DNA of 64,000 bases, taken from Clarkia xantiana subsp. parviflora. Its lineage: Eukaryota; Streptophyta; Magnoliopsida; Myrtales; Onagraceae. The notes under the pieces are model-generated. The model made no database searches and was not told the origin of the DNA. It worked only from the letters and a program-made list of their open reading frames with translations. The translations under genes were made by a program, and so were the position numbers. Shown here one piece after another: positions 30,760 through 42,373 of the stretch; positions within the stretch are counted from its first letter, which is position 1, and each line of letters opens with the position of its first letter. The stretch is from the NCBI GenBank assembly GCA_036873135.1, contig JAPTYO010000018.1, positions 3,534,001 through 3,598,000 on the forward strand. The letters run 5' to 3'.

Positions 30760-31143
30760 AAAAACTTTACGGCTGAAAAAAACTGCCGCTTGTATGCCTA
30801 AATAAAAAGCCGTCTGAACATACATAGCGGCTCTTTTGTTTGGCCGTCCAGTAATTAATAGCGGCTCATATATTCAGCCGCAAAACAAATAATAGCGGCT
30901 CCTTTTTCGAGCCTCAAGGTAATTAATAACGGCTATTTTTTCGAGCCGCAAGTTAATTAATAACGGCTGTTTTTTTTAGCCGCTAAGTGAATAATAACGG
31001 CTGTTCCAATTAAAGCAGCGAGAAACTTCCCGACGCTCAATTTAGCGGCTCATATGAAATACAGCCGTTATGATTTATCTGCATATTTTTTCAGCCGTTA
31101 TCTAATTAATTTAGAGCCGTTAACAAACGTCTTTCCTGTGGTG
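30760..31143. repeat. 3' subterminal and terminal repeats of the CACTA element
   Basis: At least ten copies of GCGGCT/ACGGCT or AGCCG, mirrored to the 5' end, then the terminal CTTTCCTGTGGTG. Confidence 0.85.
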
Positions 31144-31239
31144 AATGCAAGTAAACGTTAGCAATCCTTATAATTTATCCTCCTCTAGATGATACTTTAT
31201 GATTAGTCATCTTTTATGAAAGGTGCCAATGTTGGATTT

Positions 31240-31600
31240 CACCGAACAAGGGCGGTTGTCCACCAAAACCGTCATCCTTATGAAAGTATCTTTTAGTAAT
31301 TTATGGGTAATCGTCTCTTTAGAAAAACACATTTACATAAAGGGTGGTTCGTCCACCAACCCTTTCATATGAAATTTTTTTCTCTCATGTAGTAGTTTTA
31401 GGATGACCGCCTCTTTGGACGGACACCTTTACATGAAGGGTGGTTCGTCTACTAACCTTTTCCTATGAAAGATTACTCTATTGGAGTAGTTTTGGGATGA
31501 CAACCTCTTTGGACGGACACCTTTACATGACGGGCGGTTCGTCCATTAACCCTTTTCTGTGAAACATTACTCTCTTGGAGTAATTTCGGGATGACCGGCT
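31240..31600. repeat. Tandem repeat, about 100-120-bp unit
   Basis: Three to four units with TCTTTGGACGGACACC, CTTTACATGA and GGGTGGTTCGTCC. It occupies the place of the pol/aORF minisatellite if 24350-31600 is an old minus-strand Tat element split by the CACTA insertion. Confidence 0.8.
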
Positions 31601-33284
31601 CTTAAGCTATTGAACCTCCAAAAAGGATATTTCAGAAATTTTAAAAGAATTGTTCTCCTCTTCATCTAATTCTGAGTTGTAAAGACAATTAAAAGAAATT
31701 GTTTAGGAGACCGATGAAGAAAATAATCTAGAAACTAATAGCAAAAGACTGACGATACAGAATTCTTAAGATCCTTATACATAGATGCTTCTGAATAATT
31801 ATCCATCTAACGGAATTACTTGCGTCATGTGCACTAATTAGTTCAGTTACTATACAATTTTTCGACTTTTAGTCACATTTACTATTTATGAATATTAAGT
31901 TTTATATTTCAGAAAATTTGAACGCACCATGTGGCTTCTTTGACATCTCTGAAATACAACACGAATATCATACATGGTTAACACGCAGAGTAAAATTCTA
32001 TACGAAGACAATAAGGAATTTGCAACAAGCACATGAAGGAATCTGCAGCAAGAATGTTGTGATTCTTACTTTTTGTTGATGAAATTCAATCGAATCGTTG
32101 TCGCAGATCATTTCCAGTTCAGGTTTAGGGGGTATGTCAAAGACGCCACAAACAGGGATATAGATCCGTTTGATAAGTCGGGGTTGAACGCCACATGAAA
32201 GCCTTGATAAGTTCGTAAAAAGAAGAAACTATCAACACAAAAACTGAATTCAAACTTGATTAAATTTGGCCAACCCTTAAGGTGGCTCTTAAAAGAATTC
32301 AAACTAACCCTAATGAAACCCATAACTGACTAATAGAAATCCTAACGAACTTATTTAATGAGGCTTAGTGCTTTTCAGCCCATTAGACCCTTAAAAGACC
32401 TAATTAAACTAACCCAAATAATAAATTCATGGTCTAAACGACCTATTACATGAATTCAACTTAGTAATTGTAGAAAAACAATTCAACAAACTAAGACAAT
32501 GAAATATAAATAACATAAGTCTTGAAGAGTGTTTTGGATATTCTTCTCTATATTTATTTATCATTTTTCAACTCATATTTGACTTGAGACTGCTCACATC
32601 AAATAACCTGTAAAATATGTGATCAACATGCAGAACATGCATACGTGGAGAACTACCTCAGGGAGAAATATATATCTTATCGGGTTTTAAATCAAATTGG
32701 TACCTGGGCTAACAGCCCAAAACGATTTGGTACCTCCACTAAATTTTGTTGCTTTTTGATACCCAAGTTAACCTGGGTGTTGCACCGTTAGAAATGCTGG
32801 TTAAAATTGACAGAATCGGTCACGTGCGGGGCACGTGACCTCTATTGGCGCCAAAGACAGAAAAATAAAGACATGAAAAATACTAAAATGCCCTTATTGC
32901 AAATACTTATACAAGAAGCCCTCTTCTCCTTCCTCATTACAATTAGGGCTTGGACTTAGGGATTGCTCCGAAATTGAAGATGGGATTGCTGCGAAATTGA
33001 AGACCCAAGCTCAAATTGATGTCTTCGGTGGCTTCTGTTTCTTCAATGGCCACACCCACTCAAATTGAAAACACCAACTTATGTGCTTCCATTTCAAAAC
33101 TAGTTTTGAACTATCTGGTATTCTACTCTAGACTTTTCAGTGATTATCCTTTGATGCAAGACTTTCGTTGGCTCAGCTATTGTATCTTCTGGATGCCACT
33201 GAATTTTATTCTTTGGGATTGCATGCCCTTAAGGTTCAACTTAGTTGTTCTCTTTAAATATATATGGGTTGTTCTAAGTGTTGT
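31601..33284. other. Unassigned AT-rich stretch
   Basis: No recognisable gene. Only short open frames without known motifs (for example 31888-32079). Around 32690-32780 a segment repeats the word TTGGTACCT twice, as seen at ends of some DNA transposons, but no matching inverted end was found. Confidence 0.4.
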
Positions 33285-33747
33285 TGTCAGACCTAAAATC
33301 CGACCTACGGCGAATACATGCAATTTGAAAAGAGTCGCCACTAGCTAATTACGGCTAACTAGAAACCTAAATTACCTAAGCAAGTAACGAATCAAACACC
33401 TAGGCATAAAATCGGTCTGCGATCCAGAATTTGAGCTCGGGGGTTCTGTTACGAATTAAAATATATATATATATATTTTCTAATCATGTCCTTTCGGTAC
33501 TTAATTAACCTATTTGCCACTTTTAAATTTTAAACGCGCATTACGTCAAATTAATCTAACGTTATCAAAATCTAAACTAATTTTTATGCGAAAGCTATTA
33601 TTAACGGCAAATCTAAACCTAAAAAAAAACTATTAAGCATCTAGAACTCATAATTGAGATAAAACCTAATCAAAACAAAACATGCTCAAAAACATACATA
33701 CATAAAACATTGATATCTAATTAATCTACATCTAAACCAACTACTAC

Positions 33748-33795
<48 letters not shown>

Positions 33796-33867
33796 TATTA
33801 ATAACAATAAATACAAAAAATAGTATAATAATAATAATTTAAAAAAAACATGAATTTACATGCCTGA
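33285..33867 (-). repeat. Ogre-like 3' LTR, left (U5) part
   Basis: Starts TGTCAGACC at 33285 and contains AAAAGAGTCGCCAC, typical of Ogre U5 regions. Interrupted at 33867 by element B and resumes at 52780. Total LTR about 1.45 kb. The 5 bases before it (GTTGT, 33280-33284) should be the target duplication; the other copy is outside the window. Confidence 0.7.
33746..33793. repeat. TAA microsatellite
   Basis: About 15 uninterrupted TAA repeats inside the Ogre-like LTR. Confidence 0.9.
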
Positions 33868-34161
33868 TGATGGGTTCGACTACAGCCGTTAGGCCCTTTA
33901 ACGGTGAGGAAACGGCAAATAGGCCCGGTGGGCCATAAACGAAGGCCAAGATGGCCCAGGCAAAGGATCCCGACGAAGGGAGTCCGAGGATGAGAGGTCC
34001 CGACAGAGTCGGACCTGACAAGCGAGCTGAACGCTCCCGATGAGATGCCTCTGAGCAGGCCCCGATGATGAATCCCTGAGAACAATAGGCCCTGTCACGA
34101 TGACGAGGGGCCCCGAGCGGTGACACAACGAGATAACTCTGGAGTCCCCGACGTTAGTCGG
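33868..34161 (+). repeat. 5' LTR of element B, first part (U3)
   Basis: TGATGGGTTCGAC start. It ends at GTCGG (34157-34161), the target duplication of element A. Confidence 0.95.
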
Positions 34162-34878
34162 TGATGGGTTCGACTACAGCCGTCAGGCCCTTTAACGGTG
34201 AGGAAACGGCAAACAGGCCCACCAGGCCCCAAATGAAGGTCAAGATGACCTAGGAGAAGGGTCCCGACGGAGGGAGTCCCGATGATGAAAGGTCCCGACA
34301 GAGTCGGTCCCGACAGATGAGCTGGAAGCTCCCGATGAGAAGCCTTTAAGTAGGCCCCGATGACGAATCCCTGAGAACGATTGGCCCTGTCACGATGACG
34401 AGGGGCCCCGAGCGGTGACACAATGAGATAACTCTGGAGTCCCCGACGGGAGTCGGGACTCGTTACCAGAGGATAAGGCCAAGATACGCGAGGCGTGGCC
34501 GAGATACGCGGAACGTGGTTAAGATACACGGAGCGTGGCCGAGATACGCGGGGCGTGGCCGAGATAAGCGAGATCATGGCCTAGATAGGCGGGATCACAT
34601 CCGAGATACGCGGGATACGGGCTAACCACCCCCAACGGTTCACCAGGTACCTGAGGCATCTCTTCGCCTATAAAAGGGCAAGAGGTCACCTCAGAACAGG
34701 TTATGTTGAATTACATACTCTGAGATTACTGCTTGCCAGTCCGTACGAGATACTCATTTAAGCATCGGAGAGGGATTCTGGGTCACCGCCCGGTCTATCC
34801 CCTCTTGCAGGATTGCGTGGAGCGAAGGAGCTAGGATCGCCGTCAAAGTCCGCACCGGAGTTCCACCGTGATCCAACA
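34162..34878 (+). repeat. 5' LTR of element A
   Basis: TGATGGG...CCAACA. TATA box CTATAAAAG at 34668-34676. At about 34478-34620 seven tandem units of the CGAGATACGCGGGGCGTGGC type. Confidence 0.96.
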
Positions 34879-34896
34879 TTGGCGCCGTCTGTGGGA
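34879..34896 (+). other. Primer binding site of element A
   Basis: TTGGCGCCGTCTGTGGGAA right after the LTR. The TGGCGCCGT core fits tRNA-Asp. Confidence 0.75.
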
Positions 34897-34914
34897 ATCA
34901 AACAAAAAGCTGAT

Positions 34915-37900
34915 ATGCCTTCTACTCGATCGATGGCGGCTGGCAAGCACAGAAGACAGGGACAATCTGGTGGTTCCCATCACCCCGCTGCAACAAATCT
35001 GGACTCAGTACCTGAACAGGAGGAAAACCAGAACCACCCCCCGGCCGAGCTCTCCCAGACAGGGGGGCACAATGGAGATCCCGAAGATATTGCTCCTCAG
35101 CACCAGGGCAATAGGGGGCAGGAGGCTCCCCCAGCTACAGACTTGACAAGGGCCGTGGCGGAGGCCATGCCCATGTTTCTGGCAGCCGTGGAGGCTCTCT
35201 TGGATCGGAGAGAGGCTGCGAGGAGGCAGGAGGAGATGCCCCCGTTGGAGGAAGTGGCCCCGCCAACAGAGGGTCGGAACGCACAGGAAGCCCCGCCCCG
35301 AGGCCAGGACAGAGGTAGAGCATCCGGTCAGCCGGAGAGGTTCGTGGTTGATGGACCAGGACCAGTACAGCACAGGACCATTCCCCTGAATGGTCCCATC
35401 ACTCCCGACCAGGTGGTAAAGATCGTGAACATCTGCATGGGAGAACAGAAGCCGTTGGTGTCGGAGCTAAGGGATCGATCCACTCATCCCTTCGTTCCCC
35501 GACTCATCGACACCCTAGCCCCGCCTGGGCTAGGTATCCCCACGATAAAGGAATACGATGGCGAAGGAGATCCGGTTCGCCATGTCCAGAAACACCTCAT
35601 GGCGTGTCTGGGAAGAGCCCCGAGTGAAGACATAGTGTGTACGCTATTCCCGAACACACTTGGAGAAAGAGCCCTAACCTGGTTCTTCAGTCTGCCCCCA
35701 GGCTGCATCACTTGCTGGGCAGATATGCACGACCGATTCATTCAACAGTACCAGGGTCGGAGACGTTTATTGAAGAGCGTGAGGTCCCTGACCCAGGTGG
35801 TGCAGAGGCCCGACGAATCGCTGGCACACTATTACCAGCGGTACACCGCCAGTGTGGCAGATATCGACGAAGAGATCTCGGAAGGTGAGACCATACGTAC
35901 CTTCATTCGGAACTTAACGGCCCCCTATGGTTCCGATCTGATGCACAGCGTGGCTGAGAAAGCTGTGTGGAATAAGGAGGCACTGCAAAAGAGGGTGAAA
36001 CGGCAAATCGATGTCCAGGAGTCGAAGATAGCCACGGGAGAGCTGGAGCCCCCTAAGTCGAGTAAAGGGAAGCAGTCGGTTAAACCTTCTGACGATCGCA
36101 AATCAAAGGGTAAACCCGACAGTAGTAGGAATCGAGGCCGCCCGGATCGGAGGGACGATAGGCGCTCTTCAAGGAAAGATAAGCGGGAGGATCTCGACAT
36201 TCCTCTCAACTGCTCCATGGCGGAGGTACTGACGGTCATGGAACGACAGGGTATCTCCCGGTACCCCCCAAAGAAGGATGGAGAATTCTTGGGATCTCGC
36301 ACAGATCGCTACTGCCGATTCCATCGCGCAAATGGTCACGACACCAATCACTGTCGGGAACTGAAGAAGGAGATCGAAAAGCTGATCCAGAAGGGGAAGC
36401 TCAAAGAATTTGTCGGGGATAAGCGGTGTCGATCTCGCTCTCGGTCCCGATCGCGGTCCCGTTCCCGATCCCGCGATCGGTCCCCAAAGAAGAAGAGAAC
36501 TGATCCAGAGTCATCCGGTGCTCGCAAGGAGAGACGGGGCACTATCAATGTGATCCACGGAGGATTTGCTGCTGGAGGTGATACTTCATCCGCCCGAGAG
36601 GTCTATGCCTCTAGAATCCCTACGGCGGTGGTGTTGGGTAAGAGGTCCCGATCCTGGACCTTGAAAGAGGAGATGGTAATCTCCTTTTCATCGGAAGATC
36701 TCATAGGCGTGGAGACTCCGCACGACGATGCCTTGGTGGTAACCTTGGATGTAGACGGGTTCGAAATGAAGAGAATTCTAATCGACGGGGGGAGCTCCTC
36801 TGACATCCTATTCATGGACGCGCTGGAGGCTATGGGGAAAACGAAGAAAGATCTAAAGGAGGCAAACTTCCCGATGGTCGGGTTCTCTGGCTCAACCTCC
36901 TATCCGCTAGGAGTAATCACCTTACCAGTGGAGTTTGGTAGCGGGTGGAAATCAGAAAGGAGAAACGTGGAGTTCGTGGTAGTTGATTCCGCGGGGACTT
37001 ACAACGCGATTATCGGGAGAACCACCATCAACCCCCTGATGGCGGTTGCCTCGACAGTACATCAGAAGATGAAGTTCCCGACCGACCACGGGGTCGGAGA
37101 AGTCAAGGGTGACCAGGTAGCTTCCCGAAAATGCTATGTTAATGCCACCCGAAGGAGAAGGCGAGAAGCCATGACTGTCCTCCAGACAGATACAGATCCT
37201 AGAGAGGAGTTTGGACGTCTCGCCCCCGTAGAAGATCTGAAAGAAGTCGAGATCGATGGCCCCCAGAGGAAGGTGAAAATCGGGTCTGCCTTGACCGAGA
37301 AAACAGCCCGAGAGTTGATTGAGTTGCTGAAGGAGTTCAAGGAGCTGTTTGCCTTGTCCCCGAGCGATATGCCAGGAATCAGCCCCGATGTGATCGTACA
37401 TGAGTTGAAGATAGATCCCGCAATCAAGTCTATTACGCAGAAAAGGCGTCCGATGGGCACAGATAAGAAGATCGCGATCCAGCAGGAGGTGGGCAGGTTG
37501 CTCGATGTTGGGTTTATTAAAGAGCTCCGATTCCAAACTTGGGTTGCTAATCCGGTGCTGGTGAAGAAGACTAACGGGAAATGGCGGATGTGCGTGGATT
37601 TCCGTGACCTGAACTAGGCTTGCCCAAAGGACTGTTACCCACTCCCGAGAATCGACCAGCTGGTGGATGCCACGTCGGGGCATGAGCTGTTGAGTTTTAT
37701 GGATGCGTATTCAGGCTACAATCAGATCAAGATGGCCAAGGAAGACGCTTCTCACACAGCGTTCTACGCAGACAGTGACATCTATCACTACGATGTCATG
37801 CCTTTCGGGTTGATCAATGCTGGGGCAACCTGCCAGCGGATGGTGAACAAGCTGTTCGGAGATATGCTGGGGGAAACCATGGAAGCTTACGTGGATGATA

Positions 37901-40517
37901 TGCTGGTGAAGTCCCGACAAGCCGAGGATCATGTGCACAACCTAACCATGGCGTTTGAGCGGATGAGGCTTCATCAAGTTCGCTTAAACCCGACGAAATG
38001 CGCCTTTGGAGTCCACTCAGGGAAATTTTTGGGCTTTATGGTGAGCCAGAGAGGAATTGAGGTGAATCCCGAGAAGCTGAGAGCGATCGAGGAGATGCAG
38101 TCTCCGATAAACCATCGGGAGGTACAAGTGCTGAATGGCTGACTAGCTGCGATGAATCGCTTCTTGTCCAAAGCCAGCGACCGATCAATGCCATTTTTTG
38201 AAGTCCTGAGGGCCAACAAGAAATTTGAATGGACCGCCAAGTGTGAAGAGGCGTTCCAAGCACTCAAGCAGCACCTTCGCACCTTCCCGCCGTTGACAAA
38301 ACCGGTTCCAGGCGACCCGCTCTACCTTTATTTGGCTGTTTCTGAATTTGCCATTAGCTCTGTGTTAGTGAAGGTTGTCGAGGGTAACCAAGTCCCCGTC
38401 TATTATGTAAGCAAGGCGTTTGCCAAGTCTGAATTAAATTATCCTGCCGTTGAGAAGTGCCTCTTTGCGTTGATTATTACTGCTCGGAAGCTAAGGCCTT
38501 ATTTCCACGCACACGAGATCACTGTGCTGACGAACCAGCCTTTGAAGCATTTTTTACCGACCGGATGCGTCGGGGAGATTAGTGAAATGGGCAGTAGAGC
38601 TTAGTGAGTTTCGCATACACTTCGCTCCAAGAACGTCCATTAAGGGCCAGGCATTGGCAGATTTCATAGCAGAATTTACAGCCCCCGATCTGGAAGAAGC
38701 GGGCCCTGTAGAGGGGGCAACCATGGAGGTCCCGATAGAAGAACAACCAGAGAGGGCAGAGCAATCAGAACAGCCAAACAAAGAAAATACCTGGGAAATG
38801 TACACGGATGGCTCCTCGAGTTCGGACGGATCAGGAGCGGGCTTTTTGTTGATACCACCGGGTGAAGGTGAACCGCTCCGATACGCCTTGGCTTTAACAT
38901 TCAAGGCCACAAACAATGAAGCGGAATATGAAGCTCTTATCACGGGCCTGAAAATTGCTAAAGGCACTGGAGTCGATCACTTGAGAGTGAAGTGACGCAG
39001 CTTTAATCGTAAACCAGGTTCAAGGGCGATACGAAGCGAGGAGTCCGATAATGAAGAAATACTTACGCGAGGTGCAAGCCCTGAAGGAGAGCTTTAAAAG
39101 CTTCGATATCGAGGCAATCCCGAGGGAGGAAAACGTAGAGGCAGACGCCCTGAGCAAATTTACCCTGGGGGCACCCTTGGAGGAAAATCGGAAGGTGCAC
39201 TTCTTGGAGAATGTGATCTTATCGACCATCGACCCGACGCAGGTGTGTGCTATTGAGGCAAAACCGGAGGAGGAGCCCACTTGGATGACCCCGATAGTCG
39301 CATACCTGACTACGGGGGCAGTCCCCGATGATAAGGTAGCGGCAGACAAGATACGCCGGATCGCGGCTAATTACGTGATGCTAGACGATCAGCTGTACAA
39401 GAAGGGCTGGTTCTCGACTCTGTACTTGAAGTGTGTGGCAGAACCCGACACCAATCGGATTCTGAAGGAGGTGCACGAAGGGATCGCGGCTTATCATGAA
39501 GGGGCCCGATCCATCATGAGGAAAGTGCTGAACTTGGGCTATTATTGGCCCACGATGAGCAAGGAAGCAACGGCGTTGGTCCGATCCTGTGACGCGTGCC
39601 AGAGATACGCCCCGAGTATCGTGGCTCCGGCCACTAATCTGACATCCATCAAGAGCGCATGGCCCTTCGTGCAGTGGGGCATCGACTTGGTGGGACCTCT
39701 TCCACAAGCACAAGGTCAATGTAAGTATTTACTTGTAGCAATCGATTATTTTTCGAAATGGATAGAGGCGAAGGCATTGGCCAGAACGACGGGGAATCAG
39801 ATCGTCAAGTTCCTCCAGACCCACATTGTGTCCAGATACGGGATTCCTAAGGTGGTGATCAGCGACAATGGTCCACCGTTTAACGGCTCTCAGGTGAGGG
39901 AGTATCTGGAGGAATTGAACATCGAGCATCGGACCGCCTCCGTACGCCATGCTCAGACTAATGGCCAGGTGGAATCAGCCAACAAAATCGTGATGGATAG
40001 CCTGAAAAAGAGGGTCTACGCCTTGAAGGGCAAGTGGCTGAACGAACTGGAAAACGTGCTTTGGGCTGTTAGAACGACACCCAAACGATCAACAGGGGAG
40101 ACTCCGTTCGGCCTCTTTTATGGCACGGAAGTTGTTGCCCCCGTGGAGGTAGCTGTGGCGTCCCATCGGATGAGATATTACGAGCCCCTGACGAACGATG
40201 AAATGAGACGTCTGGACTTGGACTTACTCGAAGAGAAGAGGCGAGAAGCCGATGAAGTCCAAGCTCGAATGCGTTTGGCGACGGCCAGGTACTACAATCG
40301 GAGAGTGAAGTCCCGATAGTTCTTCGTCGGGGAGCTGGTTTGGCGTCGCAACGAGTTCACCCTTTTGGATCGAATCAACAAGATGTCACCAAAATGGGAA
40401 GGACCTTATAAGGTCGTGGGGATGCCAGCTCCAAATGCGTACAAGTTGGAAGACCTCGATGGCAGAACGTTAAAGCATTCTTTTAGTGGCGAACACTTGA
40501 AGAAACACCATGCTTGA
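34915..40517 (+). pseudogene. gag-pol: gag-pro-pol of element A (three stops, two frameshifts)
   Basis: Start ATG 34915 (MPSTRSMA). A single frame covers gag, CHHC knuckle, Arg/Ser stretch (near 36428-36480), protease (LIDGGSSSDIL) and RT up to a TAG at 37615-37617 (Lys codon in the other copies). A second stop TGA is at 38140-38142 (Arg codon). A 2-base deletion near 38551 hits RNase H 1 (FLNRPDASG region), and another near 38993 hits the second RNase H next to its KCDAAL motif. Integrase is open (HEG...H, C..C, GIDLVGPL, SDNGPPF, NGQVESAN) until TAG at 40317-40319. The frame ends HLKKHHA at 40517. No functional polyprotein can be made. Confidence 0.95.
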
Positions 40518-41430
40518 AGAAAAGTCGCCTTAAGTGGTGCACGATATTAAGTCGCCTTAAGTGGTGCACGAGAAAAGTCGCCTTAAGTGGTGCACGATTC
40601 TTAGATTTATTCTAAGTACAGAAAAGTCGCCTTCAGTGGTGCACGATATTAAGTCGCCTTAAGTGGCGCAAGTTGAGAAGTCGCCTTCAGTGGTGCACGA
40701 TATTAAGTCGCCTTAAGTGGCGCAAGTTGAGAAGTCGCCTTCAGTGGTGCACGATATTAAGTCGCCTTAAGTGGCGCAGGTTGAAAAGTCGCCTTAAGTG
40801 GTGCACGATGTAAAGTCGCCTTCAGTGGTGCACGATATTAAGTCGCCTTAGATGGCGCAAGTTGAAAAGTCGCCTTAAGTGGTGCACGATGTAAAATCGC
40901 CTTCAGTGGTGCACGATATTAAGTCGCCTTAGATGGCGCAAGTTGAAAAGTCGCCTTAAGTGGTGCACGATGAAAAGTCGCCTTCAGTGGTGCACGATAT
41001 TAAGTCGCCTTAGATGGCGCAAGTTGAAAATTCGCCTTAAGTGGTGCACGATATTAAGCCGTCTTAAGTGATGCACGAGGTTGCTTCCAATCAGAGTTAT
41101 TCTTAGATTTATGCTAAGTGTCAAAATCGCCTTAAGTGGTGCGCGGAATTAAGTCGCCTTGAGTGGTGCACGAGAAAAGTCGCCTTGAGTGGTGCACGAT
41201 CCTTAGATTTATTCTAAGTATCAAGAAGTCGCCTTAAGTGGGGCACGATACTAAGTCTCCTTGAGTGATGCACGGAACTAGGTCACCCTAAGTGGTGCGC
41301 GGAATTAAGTCGTATGAAGTGATGCATGTGTTTTGGATTAAGCCTTGAAAAGTCGCCTTAAGTGGCGCCCGATATTAAGCCATCTTAAGTGATGCACGAT
41401 GATAAGTCGCCTTAAGTGTCGAAGTATCGA
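40518..41430 (+). repeat. Minisatellite after pol, element A
   Basis: About 35 units with core GTCGCCTTAAGTGGTGCACG. Higher-order blocks in 40620-41040 combine GTGGTGCACGATATTAAG with GTGGCGCAAGTTGA. It is the longest array of the three family copies. Confidence 0.94.
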
Positions 41431-41639
41431 CCTAGGCAGGCATAGTAAAAGCCACTTGAAGAAATGCATCGAGAAAATCGGAACTGAGAAAGTCTGATAA
41501 TTGATAAGGGCTCAAAGGCCCGACAATGACAACAAAGGAGAAGACTAGTACTGAGTGACCATGTCAAGGGAAAGATCCCCGATTCCAATATTGGGAGGTC
41601 GGGAGTTGGAAGACACGACGAACTAAAAGTCCCTCATGT
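41431..41639. other. 3' untranslated DNA of element A with aORF deletion scar
   Basis: The left part matches DNA before the aORF in B (near 48720-48790) and the right part matches DNA after it (near 51940-52050). The join is at about 41535-41546 in AAAGGAGAAGACTAG. Elements 1 and B have GAGAAG on both sides of the aORF. Confidence 0.75.
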
Positions 41640-41651
41640 CTTGGGGGCAAA
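41640..41651 (+). other. Polypurine tract of element A
   Basis: CTTGGGGGCAAA immediately before the 3' LTR. Confidence 0.85.
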
Positions 41652-42368
41652 TGATGGGTTCGACTACAGCCGTCAGGCCCTTTAACGGTGAGGAAACGGC
41701 AAACAGGCCCACCAGGCCCCAAATGAAGGTCAAGATGACCTAGGAGAAGGGTCCCGACGAAGGGAGTCCCGATGATGAAAGGTCCCGACAGAGTCGGTCC
41801 CGACAGATGAGCTGGAAGCTCCCGATGAGAAGCCTTTAAGTAGGCCCCGATGACGAATCCCTGAGAACGATTGGCCCTGTCACGATGACGAGGGGCCCCG
41901 AGCGGTGACACAATGAGATAACTTTGGAGTCCCCGACGGGAGTCGGGACTTGTTACCAGAGGATAAGGCCAAGATACGCGAGGCGTGGCCGAGATATGCG
42001 GAACGTGGTTAAGATACACGGAGCGTGGCCGAGATACGCGGGGCGTGGCCGAGATAAGCGAGATCATGGCCTAGATAGGCGGGATCACATCCGAGATACG
42101 CGGGATACGGGCTAACCACCCCAAACGGTTCACCAGGTACCTGAGGCATCTCTTCGCCTATAAAAGGGCAAGAGGTCACCTCAGAACAGGTTATGTTGAA
42201 TTACATACTCTGAGATTACTGCTTGCCAGTCCGTACGAGATACTCATTTAAGCATCGGAGAGGGATTCTGGGTCACCGCCCGGTCTATCCCCTCTTGCAG
42301 GATTGCGTGGAGCGAAGGAGCTAGGATCGCCGTCAAAGTCCGTACCGGAGTTCCACCGTGATCCAACA
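41652..42368 (+). repeat. 3' LTR of element A
   Basis: 717 bp, about 99.2% identical to the 5' LTR by eye. TATA box at 42158-42166. Confidence 0.96.
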
Positions 42369-42373
42369 GTCGG

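Larger units (their letters stand above)
25921..31143 (+). mobile_element. CACTA (En/Spm) DNA transposon, 5,223 bp
   Basis: Begins CACTACATGAAAG at 25921 and ends CTTTCCTGTGGTG at 31143, imperfect terminal inverted repeats typical of CACTA elements. The 3-bp target duplication AAT is at 25918-25920 and 31144-31146. Both ends carry dense subterminal repeats. The interior carries parts of transposase-related genes but not the catalytic core, so it is probably non-autonomous. Confidence 0.93.
34162..42368 (+). mobile_element. Tat element A (8,207 bp), nested in the 5' LTR of B
   Basis: LTRs 34162-34878 and 41652-42368 (717 bp each, about 6 differences). Perfect target duplication GTCGG at 34157-34161 and 42369-42373. 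Has primer site, gag-pro-pol (three stops, two 2-base deletions), a long minisatellite and polypurine tract, but no aORF. Confidence 0.96.

Noticed and set aside
32690..32790. Possible Mutator-like transposon end (repeated TTGGTACCT)
   Set aside because: No matching inverted end or target duplication found.
33016..33348. 110-codon frame before the Ogre-like LTR
   Set aside because: No domain, runs into the LTR, composition like non-coding DNA.
34813..34914. Upstream start for gag of element A (also 42729 for B)
   Set aside because: These lie in the LTR and primer site. The conserved MPSTRSM start just after the primer site is used instead.
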